Shown: in pieces, positions 44,908 to 52,491 of the stretch
Position numbering within the stretch: position 1 is the first letter of the stretch
How the letters are laid out: each line of letters begins with the position of its first letter
Assembly (NCBI GenBank): GCA_028287105.1
Contig: JAQBQH010000160.1
Coordinates: 1-54,017, forward strand
Source: Myxococcales bacterium
GTDB lineage: Bacteria; Myxococcota_A; Polyangia; Palsa-1104
DNA length: 54,017 nucleotides
Direction of reading: 5' to 3'
Made by a program: the position numbers and the translations under genes
Notes under the pieces: model-generated
What the model saw: only the letters and a program-made list of their open reading frames with translations
Database searches by the model: none
What the model was told of the DNA's origin: nothing

Positions 44908-46248
44908 ATGTCACGCACCCTCCTTACCGCCGCGCTTCTGGCCGCCGTCGTCGTGCCGATGCACGCCGCCGCCCAGGTGTCCACGGCGCTCGAAGAATAT
45001 CGGCTGCCCAACGGGCTGCGCGTCATCTTACAACCGGACTCGCGCGTGGCTCGCGTGACCGTCGATTTGTGGTGCCATGCCGGCGCCGTTGCGCAGGGGC
45101 TGGGGCAGAGCGGCTACGCGCACCTTTTCGAGCATGTCGCGTTCGCCGGCTCCAAGCACATCCCCAAGAGCGCGTTCGATTCGTTGATCCCGAGCCTCGG
45201 CGGCAAAGAAGACGCGATCACCGGCCTCGACCGCACCATGTTCTGGGCTACCGTGCCGGCCAACGCTCTCGAGCAGGTCCTCTGGATGCGTAGCGAGCAG
45301 CTCGGCTTCGTCGCGGACGCGATCACGCCCGAGGTGTTCGAGCGGCAGAAGGCGGTCGTGCTCAACGAGCGCTTGCAGAGCATCGACAACCGCCCGTATG
45401 GACCTAGTCGCGAGCAGCTGCAGCACCTCATGTTTCCTGCAGGCAGCCCCTACCATGAGCTGATGGCCGGCCGCGCCGACGACGTGCGTCGCGCAACAGT
45501 CGCCGACGTCCGCGCATTCTTCGAGCGCTATTACAACCCGGCGAACGCAACGCTGGTCATCGTCGGCCGCTACGATCCGGGCGAGGCACGTCGGCTCGTC
45601 GACAAATACTTCGGCACGCTCCGCAACCACATCGTCGCAGCGACGCCGCCAGCGGCGCTGACGCCGGCGACGCCGCCGACGCACGAGGTACGACAAATCG
45701 TTCGCGAGGACGTTGCGGCAGCGCGTCTGCATGTCGGATGGATCGTCGCGCGACCGATCGCAGGCGACGATCCCGACCTGGAGATGGCGGGCTGGATCCT
45801 CAATGGGAAGCGCCCCTCCGTCTTGTGGCGGCGTCTTGTCGTCGACGCGAAAGTCGCCGACGACGCTCGCTGTGACTTAGATCGGCTGCGCCTCGGATCG
45901 ACATTCATCTGTCGTGTGACGGTCAAGCCCGGCGTCGATCCGGCGCGGGCCGAGCACGAACTCGACGCGCTCTTGAACGATCTCGCCACTCGCGGCCCCA
46001 GCGACGACGATCTCGCAGCCGCGAAGGCGGCGGCGCGCGTCTACTACTGGGAAGACGAAGAACAGCTGCTTGCGCATGCCGAGACACTCGCCTACTTCGC
46101 GTTCTACGCGGGCGATCCCGGCTATCTGCAGAAGCACCTGGCGCGCCTGGCGGCGGCGAGCCCCGATTCGGTGCGCGAAGCGATCCATCGCTGGCTCTCA
46201 CCGACTAGACGGGCGGTTGTGCTGACGCTGCCGGAAAAGGCGCGATGA
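44908..46248 (+). CDS. M16-family zinc peptidase, catalytically complete subunit
   Basis: A 446-residue exported protein (signal SRTLLTAALLAAVVVPMHAAAQ) of peptidase family M16 (pitrilysin/MPP type). It has the inverted zinc motif HLFEH (72-76, in GYAHLFEHVAFAGS) and the distal glutamate in ERQKAVVLNERLQS, so it should be active. The second half is the non-catalytic repeat that shapes the chamber. Length is typical of single M16B subunits that work as heterodimers with an inactive partner, and such a partner follows with an ATGA overlap. Position right after the precursor gene suggests removal or trimming of the leader; this is inference supported by M16B proteins reported in other RiPP clusters. 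Confidence 0.92.
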   Translation: MSRTLLTAALLAAVVVPMHAAAQVSTALEEYRLPNGLRVILQPDSRVARVTVDLWCHAGAVAQGLGQSGYAHLFEHVAFAGSKHIPKSAFDSLIPSLGGKEDAITGLDRTMFWATVPANALEQVLWMRSEQLGFVADAITPEVFERQKAVVLNERLQSIDNRPYGPSREQLQHLMFPAGSPYHELMAGRADDVRRATVADVRAFFERYYNPANATLVIVGRYDPGEARRLVDKYFGTLRNHIVAATPPAALTPATPPTHEVRQIVREDVAAARLHVGWIVARPIAGDDPDLEMAGWILNGKRPSVLWRRLVVDAKVADDARCDLDRLRLGSTFICRVTVKPGVDPARAEHELDALLNDLATRGPSDDDLAAAKAAARVYYWEDEEQLLAHAETLAYFAFYAGDPGYLQKHLARLAAASPDSVREAIHRWLSPTRRAVVLTLPEKAR

Positions 46249-46276
46249 GAGCGCATACCGCGATGAGAGCGCATAC
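46243..46276 (+). repeat. 16-bp direct repeat duplicating the start of the second M16 gene
   Basis: CGATGAGAGCGCATAC occurs at 46243-46258 and again at 46261-46276, offset by 18 bp. The result is two in-frame ATGs (46245 and 46263) and the N-terminal MRAHTAMRAHT duplication. Confidence 0.85.
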
Positions 46277-47753
46277 GACGATAGCCCTGATCGTCGCCGC
46301 CGGTTGCGCCAGCCACGGCGTGGAGCGACGTCAGGCCACCGCGACCGCGGCGACCGCGGCGGCAAAGCCGGTGGTCGCCGATCCGGAGGCCTGGCGCGCT
46401 CAGGCGCCGCCGCTGAAGTCGATGGCGCCCTATTCGCCACCGACGGTGGTGCACACCACGTTGGCCAACGGGATCCCGCTGTACGTCGTCGAGAACCGGC
46501 GAACGCCGATCGTCGCCGTGCGACTTGTCGTGCGCGCGGGCTCGGCCGCGGTTGGCAGCGAGCAGGCGGGGCTGCCGGCGCTGGTGGCGCGCACCGTCGT
46601 CAGCGGTGCGGCGGGTAGTCACAGCGCCGATGCGCTGGCGAACGAGCTCGCGAAGCTGGGTGCTTCGACCGACGCGTCGACGACGCGCGACGCGAGCTTC
46701 CTGTCGATGGAGGTGTTGCGCGACGCGCTGGCGCCGGCGCTCGATCGTTTCGCCGATCTGGTGCTGCGCCCGGCGCTGGCCGCCGACGAGGTGGCGCGTG
46801 CGCGCGACGAGCTCGCCGCGGAGCTGCGCCGTCGCGCGACCGAGCCCATGAGCGCCGCCGAAGATGCGCTGCGCCGCATCAGCTACGGCCCGGCGCATGC
46901 GTACGCTGCATCCGATCTGGGAACGGCGACGACGCTCGACAAGCTCACGCCCAAGGACGTCGCGGCGTTGCATCGTCGCCTGTGGCGGCCGCGCAACCTG
47001 GCGCTCATCGTCGCCGGCGACATCGACGTGGCCTCGGCCAAGGCGCTGCTCGACGCCCGCTTCGGCGGCTGGAAGGATGCCGGGGCCCACGGCACGCCGC
47101 CGTCGCTGCCGTTGCCTCCGCCGTCGCGAGCGCGCCGTGTGGTCCTCATCGATCGGCCGCACGCCCGCCAAGCGGTGGTGGCGCTCGGCGGGCTTTCGCC
47201 GCCGCGTCGCGCCGACGAGTGGTCGGCGCTGACGGTAATGAACACGGTCTTCGGCTACGACTACGCTTCGCGGCTCAGCCTCAAGCTGCGCGAGGCAAGC
47301 GGCTTCACCTACAGCATTCGCTCGCGACTGATCCCGTCGGTGGGAGCTGGCCAGCTGATGGTTCGCGCCGGCATTGCGCTCGAGAAGACTGCCAGCGCCC
47401 TGCGCGCCATCTTCGCCGAGATGGACGCGATGCGCGCGCAACCACCGGCGCCGGCGGAGCTCGAAGCGGCGCGACAGGCGTCGGCACAGTCGCTGGCGTC
47501 GCGGCTGGAGACCGACGTCGACGTGGCGGCGCTGGTCGCCGACGCGTTCATCTTCGCGCTGCCCGACGACTTCCTGTCGCGAACCATCGGTGCGCTGGGC
47601 AGCATCAGCGCGATGGATGTGCGTGCGGCTGCCGTCGAGTTGCTGCGGCACGAGACGATGCCCGTCATCGTCGTCGGGCCGGCGCAGCAGCTCGAGCCGC
47701 AGCTACGCGCGGCCGGTCTCGGCGACGTCGAATTGCTCCGCACCGCCGACTGA
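46245..47753 (+). CDS. M16-family peptidase homologue, inactive partner subunit (lipoprotein)
   Basis: A 502-residue M16 homologue with a lipoprotein signal (TTIALIVAAGC). Where active M16 proteins have HxxEH, it reads EQAGLPALVARTV, so zinc cannot bind. The C-terminal lobe keeps the Arg/Tyr region used by inactive partners to hold substrate (REASGFTYSIRSRL). This active/inactive pairing is the usual M16B heterodimer arrangement. The start at 46245 overlaps the first subunit's stop, and an 18-bp offset duplication gives a second ATG at 46263. The lipid anchor would hold the pair at a membrane. The 3' end overlaps the convergent LanC-like gene by 51 nt. Confidence 0.9.
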   Translation: MRAHTAMRAHTTIALIVAAGCASHGVERRQATATAATAAAKPVVADPEAWRAQAPPLKSMAPYSPPTVVHTTLANGIPLYVVENRRTPIVAVRLVVRAGSAAVGSEQAGLPALVARTVVSGAAGSHSADALANELAKLGASTDASTTRDASFLSMEVLRDALAPALDRFADLVLRPALAADEVARARDELAAELRRRATEPMSAAEDALRRISYGPAHAYAASDLGTATTLDKLTPKDVAALHRRLWRPRNLALIVAGDIDVASAKALLDARFGGWKDAGAHGTPPSLPLPPPSRARRVVLIDRPHARQAVVALGGLSPPRRADEWSALTVMNTVFGYDYASRLSLKLREASGFTYSIRSRLIPSVGAGQLMVRAGIALEKTASALRAIFAEMDAMRAQPPAPAELEAARQASAQSLASRLETDVDVAALVADAFIFALPDDFLSRTIGALGSISAMDVRAAAVELLRHETMPVIVVGPAQQLEPQLRAAGLGDVELLRTAD

Positions 47754-48902
47754 AACGGCGAGCACGCGATCCCACGACGGGTCGCGCTCGTCGATCGCGC
47801 CGAGCAGCGCGAGCGCGACTCCGACCGCGCCGTTGAACAGATCGGAGGGGATTTCCGGGCCGATCTGCGCCGCCACGGCGCGCTCCAGCCACAGGCGCGC
47901 CATCGACGCCGCTTCGGCGTTGCCGGTGGTGCGATACAAGCGGCCGAACAGGTGCGCCAGCCCGGCGACCCCGTGGCACAGGCCGGCCGCCCGCACCGAC
48001 AGTCCCGACGACGTGGCGCTCGCCGTCGCGCGCACCGCGTCGCACGCGACCGCCAACCACGAGGCGTCGCCGACCGCGTCGCCGGCGGCGGCGAGCGCGG
48101 CGGCAATGCCTGGATCGCCGTAGCACCACCCGGCACGCGCCGGCTCGACACCGTCGGCATGCCACGGAAACAGGGCAGCGCTACCCGGCGGTAGTCGCTG
48201 GTCGATGAGCCAGCGCGTGACCTCGTCGAGGAGCCGTCGCGCGCCGTCGGTGCCGCGGAGCGCGGCGGTGGCCAGCGCGGTCAGGAGGCCGGCGGCGCCG
48301 TGCGCGACGCCGAGGTCGAGGATGCCGTCGGCGACCTCGCGAAAGCGCGACAGTCGAAGGCGCGCCGGCTCGGTGCGCCACGTGGCGCCGCGCGAAGAGT
48401 GCTCCGCGGCAGCGTCGAGCCGACGCACGATCGCCTCCAACAGCGACGACGCCAGCGGATGCGGCGATTCGCACGCGTAGAGCGCGATACCGCCGAGGCC
48501 GCCCAGTAGGTCGTAGTGCGCCGGCCAGTTCGACTGCACCAACCCGAGCAACGTCTCGTCGACGGCGGCGAGATCGGGGGCCTCGACGAGCCGCTCGCGT
48601 CCCAGGTGCGCCGCCACCCAGGCGATGCCGCTCAGGCCCGAGACCAGCCACGGATCGGCCGGCGGCGCATCCGCGAGGGTCGCGAGCGCGTGATCTAGCC
48701 GGCGCTGCGCGACGGTGTCCCAGCCGCGGTCGGGAAAGCGGCGATGGGCATAGGCAAAGAGGAGGGCGTGTCCGGCCGAACCCGACTGCAGCGTGCCGTT
48801 CTGCGGCTCGCGCATCGACAGTTCCCGCGTAAGCGCGTCGATGCGCGCCGCCGCGGCGCGTTCGAGCGCCCCGCCGATAATGACCCGGCTGCCCACGGGC
48901 AA
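47703..48902 (-). CDS. LanC-type lanthionine synthetase (cyclase)
   Basis: A 399-residue LanC-family protein with the alpha/alpha-barrel repeats (GTLQSGSAGHALLFAY, LVSGLSGIAWVAAH, LLGGLGGIALYA, LGVAHGAAGLLTAL) and the full zinc site: Cys260 (GWCYGDPG), Cys309 and His310 (AGLCHGVAG), plus the catalytic His201 (VAHG). LanC enzymes add Cys thiols to dehydro-residues of a precursor, forming lanthionine rings. No fused kinase or dehydratase domain exists, so it is a class I stand-alone cyclase. The start is TTG 48902 or GTG 48896; no clear ribosome site. It is oriented against the precursor and M16 genes, so it has its own promoter in the decayed flank. No dehydratase is visible in the window. Confidence 0.92.
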   Translation of the reverse strand: MPVGSRVIIGGALERAAAARIDALTRELSMREPQNGTLQSGSAGHALLFAYAHRRFPDRGWDTVAQRRLDHALATLADAPPADPWLVSGLSGIAWVAAHLGRERLVEAPDLAAVDETLLGLVQSNWPAHYDLLGGLGGIALYACESPHPLASSLLEAIVRRLDAAAEHSSRGATWRTEPARLRLSRFREVADGILDLGVAHGAAGLLTALATAALRGTDGARRLLDEVTRWLIDQRLPPGSAALFPWHADGVEPARAGWCYGDPGIAAALAAAGDAVGDASWLAVACDAVRATASATSSGLSVRAAGLCHGVAGLAHLFGRLYRTTGNAEAASMARLWLERAVAAQIGPEIPSDLFNGAVGVALALLGAIDERDPSWDRVLAVSVGGAEQFDVAETGRA

Positions 48903-49214
48903 GCTGTACCACGCCGTGTCCTAGACCGTAACGGCACGCCAATTGCGCCAGCGCCCCGGGAGCGCGAAGCGATGCGGCATCATATCGGCATGTCAGACGG
49001 GATCTGAAGAGCGAACCGCCGCCGCCAACTGGCGGGCCGCCGGGCTGACCTCTCCTGCTAGTTACCGAAATGCGATCGACAGTCGCCGGGAGTGGCGCAC
49101 TTTCTGCTCGACGATCTCAACGAGGTGGTGATCGCGCGCGGCGCAACGGCGGGCGTTCGAGCGCATCGTCGACGGCAGCGCAGACGCCCATGCCCCTCCG
49201 AAGAGCTGATCGAG
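48903..49214. other. Non-coding or decayed DNA upstream of the LanC gene
   Basis: No intact gene is seen. It must contain the LanC promoter, but no clear -10/-35 was found. From about 49095 one plus-strand frame reads HFLLDDLNEVVIARG up to a stop near 49230; it is too short to assign. Confidence 0.4.
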
Positions 49215-49440
49215 AAGTCTGTCGACGAGTAGGCGCTCGTCGACAATCGCGAGCGGAAGCGGACTTCGCATTTCGCGCGGAACCACTGGAAGACCTGCGC
49301 ACGACAAATTTGATCGAGTCGACGTTTGCGGTGGTGAAGCTGCGTCAGCGGCGTGGCCAAAGGCGCTGGCTCGCCGGCGGCCGGCCTCGCGATGACCTTC
49401 AGAGCGGCTCGAAGGTTGACCGCCCAACGCGAACCACCGC
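49215..49440 (+). pseudogene. IS256-family transposase remnant
   Basis: Pieces of an IS256/Transposase_mut C-terminus appear in successive frames: HFARNHWK (about 49268-49291), then DLRTTNLIESTFAVVKLRQR (49292-49345), then KGAGSPAAGLAMTF (from about 49359). Joined, they match the family wording FPxEHWxHLRTTNPIESTFATVRLRTRRTKGAGS..AGLAM. At least two frameshifts and a stop make it non-functional. The rest of the element is lost. It marks past transposition at the right part of the island. Confidence 0.75.
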
Positions 49441-49825
49441 AGCGCTTCGGCGGCTTCGCCCCAAAGCACGTTCGCGCCTCTGGCCGGTCGTTCCATCGGC
49501 ACCCGGTGCGCCCCGGGTGCACGCGATGGCGGTGGCGGCCCGTTGCGAACGCGCTGCCGCAGGAGAATTGGAGCGGTTCGCCTGGCGCGAAGGAGAGGGC
49601 ACGGTTGTCTACATCCCAACTTTGCGATTCGTGTTCGGGGTGGGGCCCGAACCCGCGCGCCGCCGAGGGGAGCTAGTCGGGGCCCTGCGTCAAGCCGCGA
49701 ACCACCTTTGCGTCTAGGCCGCCGGCTAAGGCGGCGTACGCTCCCCGTCCCATCGGGACCAGTGGGACGGAGGACGGTTCCCGTCGCTATGCCGCACGCT
49801 GCAGCGCCAGGGGATTGGGACACCC
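49441..49825. other. Decayed region between transposase and recombinase remnants
   Basis: No recognisable gene. An 8-bp inverted repeat CCGTCCCA (49745-49752) / TGGGACGG (49763-49770) with a 10-nt loop could be a hairpin, terminator or element end. A frame reading FAWREGEGTVVYIPTLRFVFG to a stop near 49717 matches nothing I know. Confidence 0.4.
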
Positions 49826-50255
49826 CTAGCCGGCGAGCAGCCTCGCCACCGTCGACTTCGGAACTCCGACCTCGCGAGCGATCGCGCGAACGGACTCCCC
49901 GGCCGCTCGCAGCGCCCGGATGCGTTCGACGTCAGCCACACTCGGAAGATGACCGCGGCCCCAGCGCGCGCGCGCGCCGAGCTTCGCGGCGGCTGCTCGC
50001 GACGAGCCAGCCTTGGCGCGAACGCGCTTCGACCGGCGTGCGCTCTCCTGCTCTGCGACCCACGCCAGCAGGCTCAGGATAAGCGGCGGACCTGGCCGTT
50101 GTTAGCCGCGGTGCTCAAGAACGGCTCCTGCAGCGAATAGAACGCTCCGCCGAGGTGCTCCTCGAGCTCGCGGAGCAGCGCCAGCGCCGCCTCTATGCCG
50201 CGCCTGGTGACGCGATCGAGAGCCCAAACCCGAATTGGGTTCTTGCCGGACAGTT
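49826..50255 (-). pseudogene. Serine recombinase (resolvase/invertase) remnant
   Basis: On the minus strand KNPIRVWALDRVTRRGIEAA and FYSLQEPFLSTAANNG are read first. After a frameshift near 50085 come LILSLLAWVAEQESARRSKR and then the C-terminal helix-turn-helix ALRAAGESVRAIAREVGVPK STVARLLAG ending at a TAG (49826-49828). The order DR.TR.G, SLQEPF, LAWVAEQE, HTH is that of the small serine recombinases. The N-terminal catalytic Ser region is missing. It may once have served a transposon or the island, but is now broken. Confidence 0.8.
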
Positions 50256-50428
50256 ACACCGCGTTAGTACGAGCACCTCGTCGACCACGCGCTCAAGGTG
50301 TTAGAGGAAGAACGCGAAGAGGCTGGTCCCGTAGTGACGCCGAAACTGCTTTAGAGCGCCCGAACGCTGCGAGCGTCGGTGAGGACCGACGGCCGGCGCC
50401 CGCACCCTCAGCGCCCCCCGGATCCCCA
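50256..50428. other. Right-end island DNA, possible recombinase C-terminal scrap
   Basis: No intact gene. In the plus strand a frame reads DSYTALVR and, after a one-base shift, YEHLVDHALKVLEEEREEAG to a TAG at about 50353. This recalls tyrosine-recombinase C-termini (RYxHL) but is too short to be sure. Confidence 0.25.
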
Positions 50429-50468
50429 CGGGGTTACACGCGTAGTCTCGACGGCAAGTGTAACCCCG
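50429..50468. repeat. 11-bp inverted repeat at the right island end
   Basis: CGGGGTTACAC (50429-50439) is perfectly complementary to GTGTAACCCCG (50458-50468) around an 18-nt centre. A direct 9-mer GTCTCGACG occurs inside (50444-50452) and just after (50468-50476). It lies 15 nt before the distal 36-bp repeat. It fits recombinase-binding arms of an att site, or a strong hairpin. Confidence 0.75.
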
Positions 50469-50483
50469 TCTCGACGAGAAAAA

Positions 50484-50519
50484 AGAAGAACGGCTACTGC
50501 CCGAACGAGTCCTCCTAAC
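50484..50519 (+). repeat. 36-bp direct repeat, right copy (candidate attR)
   Basis: Identical to 43723-43758 and so a second copy of the fur 3' end, here without the rest of fur. It sits directly before the ftr1 promoter region. Confidence 0.85.
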
Positions 50520-50556
50520 ACCCCTTGACGAGGCGCCTCCATTTCAGCACACTGGG
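50520..50556 (+). promoter_or_regulatory. Likely promoter region of the FTR1 gene
   Basis: TTGACG at 50525-50530 fits a -35. The -10 at 17-18 nt spacing is weak (CACACT, 50548-50553). TGAAA and TTTCA flank an AT-rich stretch at the start of the gene (about 50564-50584), which might be part of a Fur-type operator, but it does not match the Fur box well. Confidence 0.3.
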
Positions 50557-52479
50557 GTGGAGTTGAAAACGGTTATCAATTTCATTTGTGCCGCGCTGCT
50601 CGTCGGTGGCGTGGCCCACGCGCAGACCGCGACGCCGCTCGAGCGGCTGGCGGCGCTGGCCGACTACGTCGCCGCCGACTACGCCGGCGCGGTGCAGAAG
50701 GGCCGGGTGATCGCCGCCTCCGAGTACGACGAGCAGCGCGGGCTCCTCGCCGAGGCGCAGAAGATCGCCGCGACGCTGACGCCGACCACGGGAAACAGCG
50801 CGCGGGCCGCGCTCGACCGCGAAATCGAGACGCTCATCGCCGACGTCGATCACAAGGCGTCCGAGGCCCAGGTCGCCGCCGACTGCCGCGTCGTGCACAA
50901 GCGGCTCATCGACGACTTCGGCCTGGTGCTGGCGCCGCTGGCTCCGCCGTCGGAGGCGCGCGCGCGCACCCTGTTCACGTCGACCTGCGCGCAGTGTCAC
51001 GGCGAGGACGGCCGCGCGCAGACCCAACGCGCTCGCGAGCTCAAGCCGCCGCCGGTCAGCTTCCTCGATGCCGACCGCATGTCGCGCATCGCGCCGGCGC
51101 TGGGCTTCCACGCGCTCACCTTCGGCATCGCCAACACCGGGATGGCTTCCTACGAGACCCTGCCCGCCAGCGACCGCTGGAGCCTCGCCTTCTACGTGGT
51201 GTCGCTGCGCCACCGCGGCCGCGATCTTGCGCGCGGCCAGCGCGCGTTCGCCGACGCGAAGGTGGCGCTGGCGCCGACGGCGTCGCGCCTCGCCGGGCTC
51301 ACCGACGCGCAGCTCGAAGCCGAGCTCTCGTCGCTGGCGCCCGAGGCGCGCGCCGACGCGGTCGCCTGGCTGCGCGTCGGTGCCAGCTTCGCGCCCTCGC
51401 CAGGCGGCACGTTTGCCGACGCGCGTCGGCTGCTCGCCGAGCTGGCCGCGCACGCCGGCGATCGGGCCCGTGCGCGCGATCTGGCCATCGCCGCCTACCT
51501 CGAAGGCGTCGAGCCGCACGAGGCCTCGTTGCGCGCTCGCGACGCCGAGGCGTGCCGGCAGATCGAAGGCGCCTTTCTGCAGCTGCGCCACACCATCGAT
51601 GCCGGCCCCACCATCGACGCCGACCGCGTGCGCCGCGAGGTCGCGCGCGCGACCATGCTGCTCGACGGTGCCGAGGAGCGCCAGCGCACCGATCGCAGCG
51701 TGCCGTTCTTCGCCGCGCTCGCCATCTCGCTGCGGGAAGGGTTCGAGATCGCGCTGCTGATCTCGGCGCTGCTGGCGTTCGTGCGTAAGAGCGGCCATCC
51801 CGAGTCGGCGCCCTACGTCCACTACGGCTGGCTTTTGGCGCTGCCCGCCGGCGCGGTGACCTGGTTCGGCATCGGCGCGGCGCTCGGTGGCGCGCGACGC
51901 GAGCTGACCGAGGGCATCCTGACGCTGGTGGCGGCGTCGATGCTGCTCTTCGTCAGCAACTTCGTCCTCGGCAAGCTCGAGTCGCGAAAGTGGCTCAAGT
52001 TCCTCGAGCGGAAAACCAAGGCCTCCTCGACGCGGCCGTGGCCGCTCCTCTTGGTCGCCTTCGTCGCGGCCTATCGCGAGGCCATCGAGATCGTGCTCTT
52101 CTTCCGGGCGCTGGCGCTCGACTCGCCTGGTCGCGCCGGCGCCATCGCGGCCGGCGTCGCCGTCGGTGCGGTGCTGCTCGGCGGCCTGGTGTTCGTCATG
52201 CAGCAGCTCGGCCGCCGGCTCAACCCGCGGCCGGTGATGGTGGCCTCGGGCGTGCTCCTGACGGCGCTGGCGATCTCGCTCGTCGGCCAGGGCGTGCGCG
52301 CGCTCCAGGAGGGCGGCTACGTGCCGCTCACGCCGCTGGCGCACGCCGGCGCGGGGCTGCCTTCGCTCGGTCTCTATCCGACGCTGGAGGGGCTCTCGAC
52401 CCAGCTCGTGACCCTCTTTTTGGTGCTCTTGCCGGTGTGGCTCGAGCGCAAACGCGCGCAGTCGCCCAAGCTGGCGTAA
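50557..52479 (+). CDS. Cytochrome c / FTR1-family iron permease fusion
   Basis: A 640-residue membrane protein: signal peptide (TVINFICAALLVGGVAHAQ), a helical extracytoplasmic region, a c-type haem domain (CAQCH near residue 146, FGIANTGMASYETLPASDRW), a helical spacer and a C-terminal FTR1 permease of about seven helices with both iron-binding motifs, REGFE (SLREGFEIALL) and REAIE (AAYREAIEIVLF). FTR1 proteins import ferric iron made by oxidation of ferrous iron at the outer face; a fused cytochrome can supply that electron path. GTG 50557 or TTG 50563 can be the start. It lies right after the distal copy of the fur 3' end, so it probably was fur's neighbour. The next gene starts 12 nt after its stop. 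Confidence 0.92.
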   Translation: MELKTVINFICAALLVGGVAHAQTATPLERLAALADYVAADYAGAVQKGRVIAASEYDEQRGLLAEAQKIAATLTPTTGNSARAALDREIETLIADVDHKASEAQVAADCRVVHKRLIDDFGLVLAPLAPPSEARARTLFTSTCAQCHGEDGRAQTQRARELKPPPVSFLDADRMSRIAPALGFHALTFGIANTGMASYETLPASDRWSLAFYVVSLRHRGRDLARGQRAFADAKVALAPTASRLAGLTDAQLEAELSSLAPEARADAVAWLRVGASFAPSPGGTFADARRLLAELAAHAGDRARARDLAIAAYLEGVEPHEASLRARDAEACRQIEGAFLQLRHTIDAGPTIDADRVRREVARATMLLDGAEERQRTDRSVPFFAALAISLREGFEIALLISALLAFVRKSGHPESAPYVHYGWLLALPAGAVTWFGIGAALGGARRELTEGILTLVAASMLLFVSNFVLGKLESRKWLKFLERKTKASSTRPWPLLLVAFVAAYREAIEIVLFFRALALDSPGRAGAIAAGVAVGAVLLGGLVFVMQQLGRRLNPRPVMVASGVLLTALAISLVGQGVRALQEGGYVPLTPLAHAGAGLPSLGLYPTLEGLSTQLVTLFLVLLPVWLERKRAQSPKLA

Positions 52480-52491
52480 GATCTCCCGCAC

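Noticed and set aside
47703-48902. LanM/LanKC-type or eukaryote-like LANCL protein
   Set aside because: Too short for fused dehydratase or kinase domains; the stand-alone length, zinc motifs and adjacent leader peptide fit class I LanC.
50256-50353. Tyrosine recombinase C-terminus
   Set aside because: YEHLVDHALKVLEEE is suggestive but needs a frameshift and is too short; kept only as a note in the flank.
50429-50468. Integron attC site
   Set aside because: The inverted repeat is perfect, and its ends do not fit the RYYYAAC/GTTRRRY core sites. No integron integrase is present.
50195-50518. A complete gene ending in the fur-like tail
   Set aside because: Composition is Arg/Pro-rich without domain words. 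Its last residues are only the translated 36-bp repeat.
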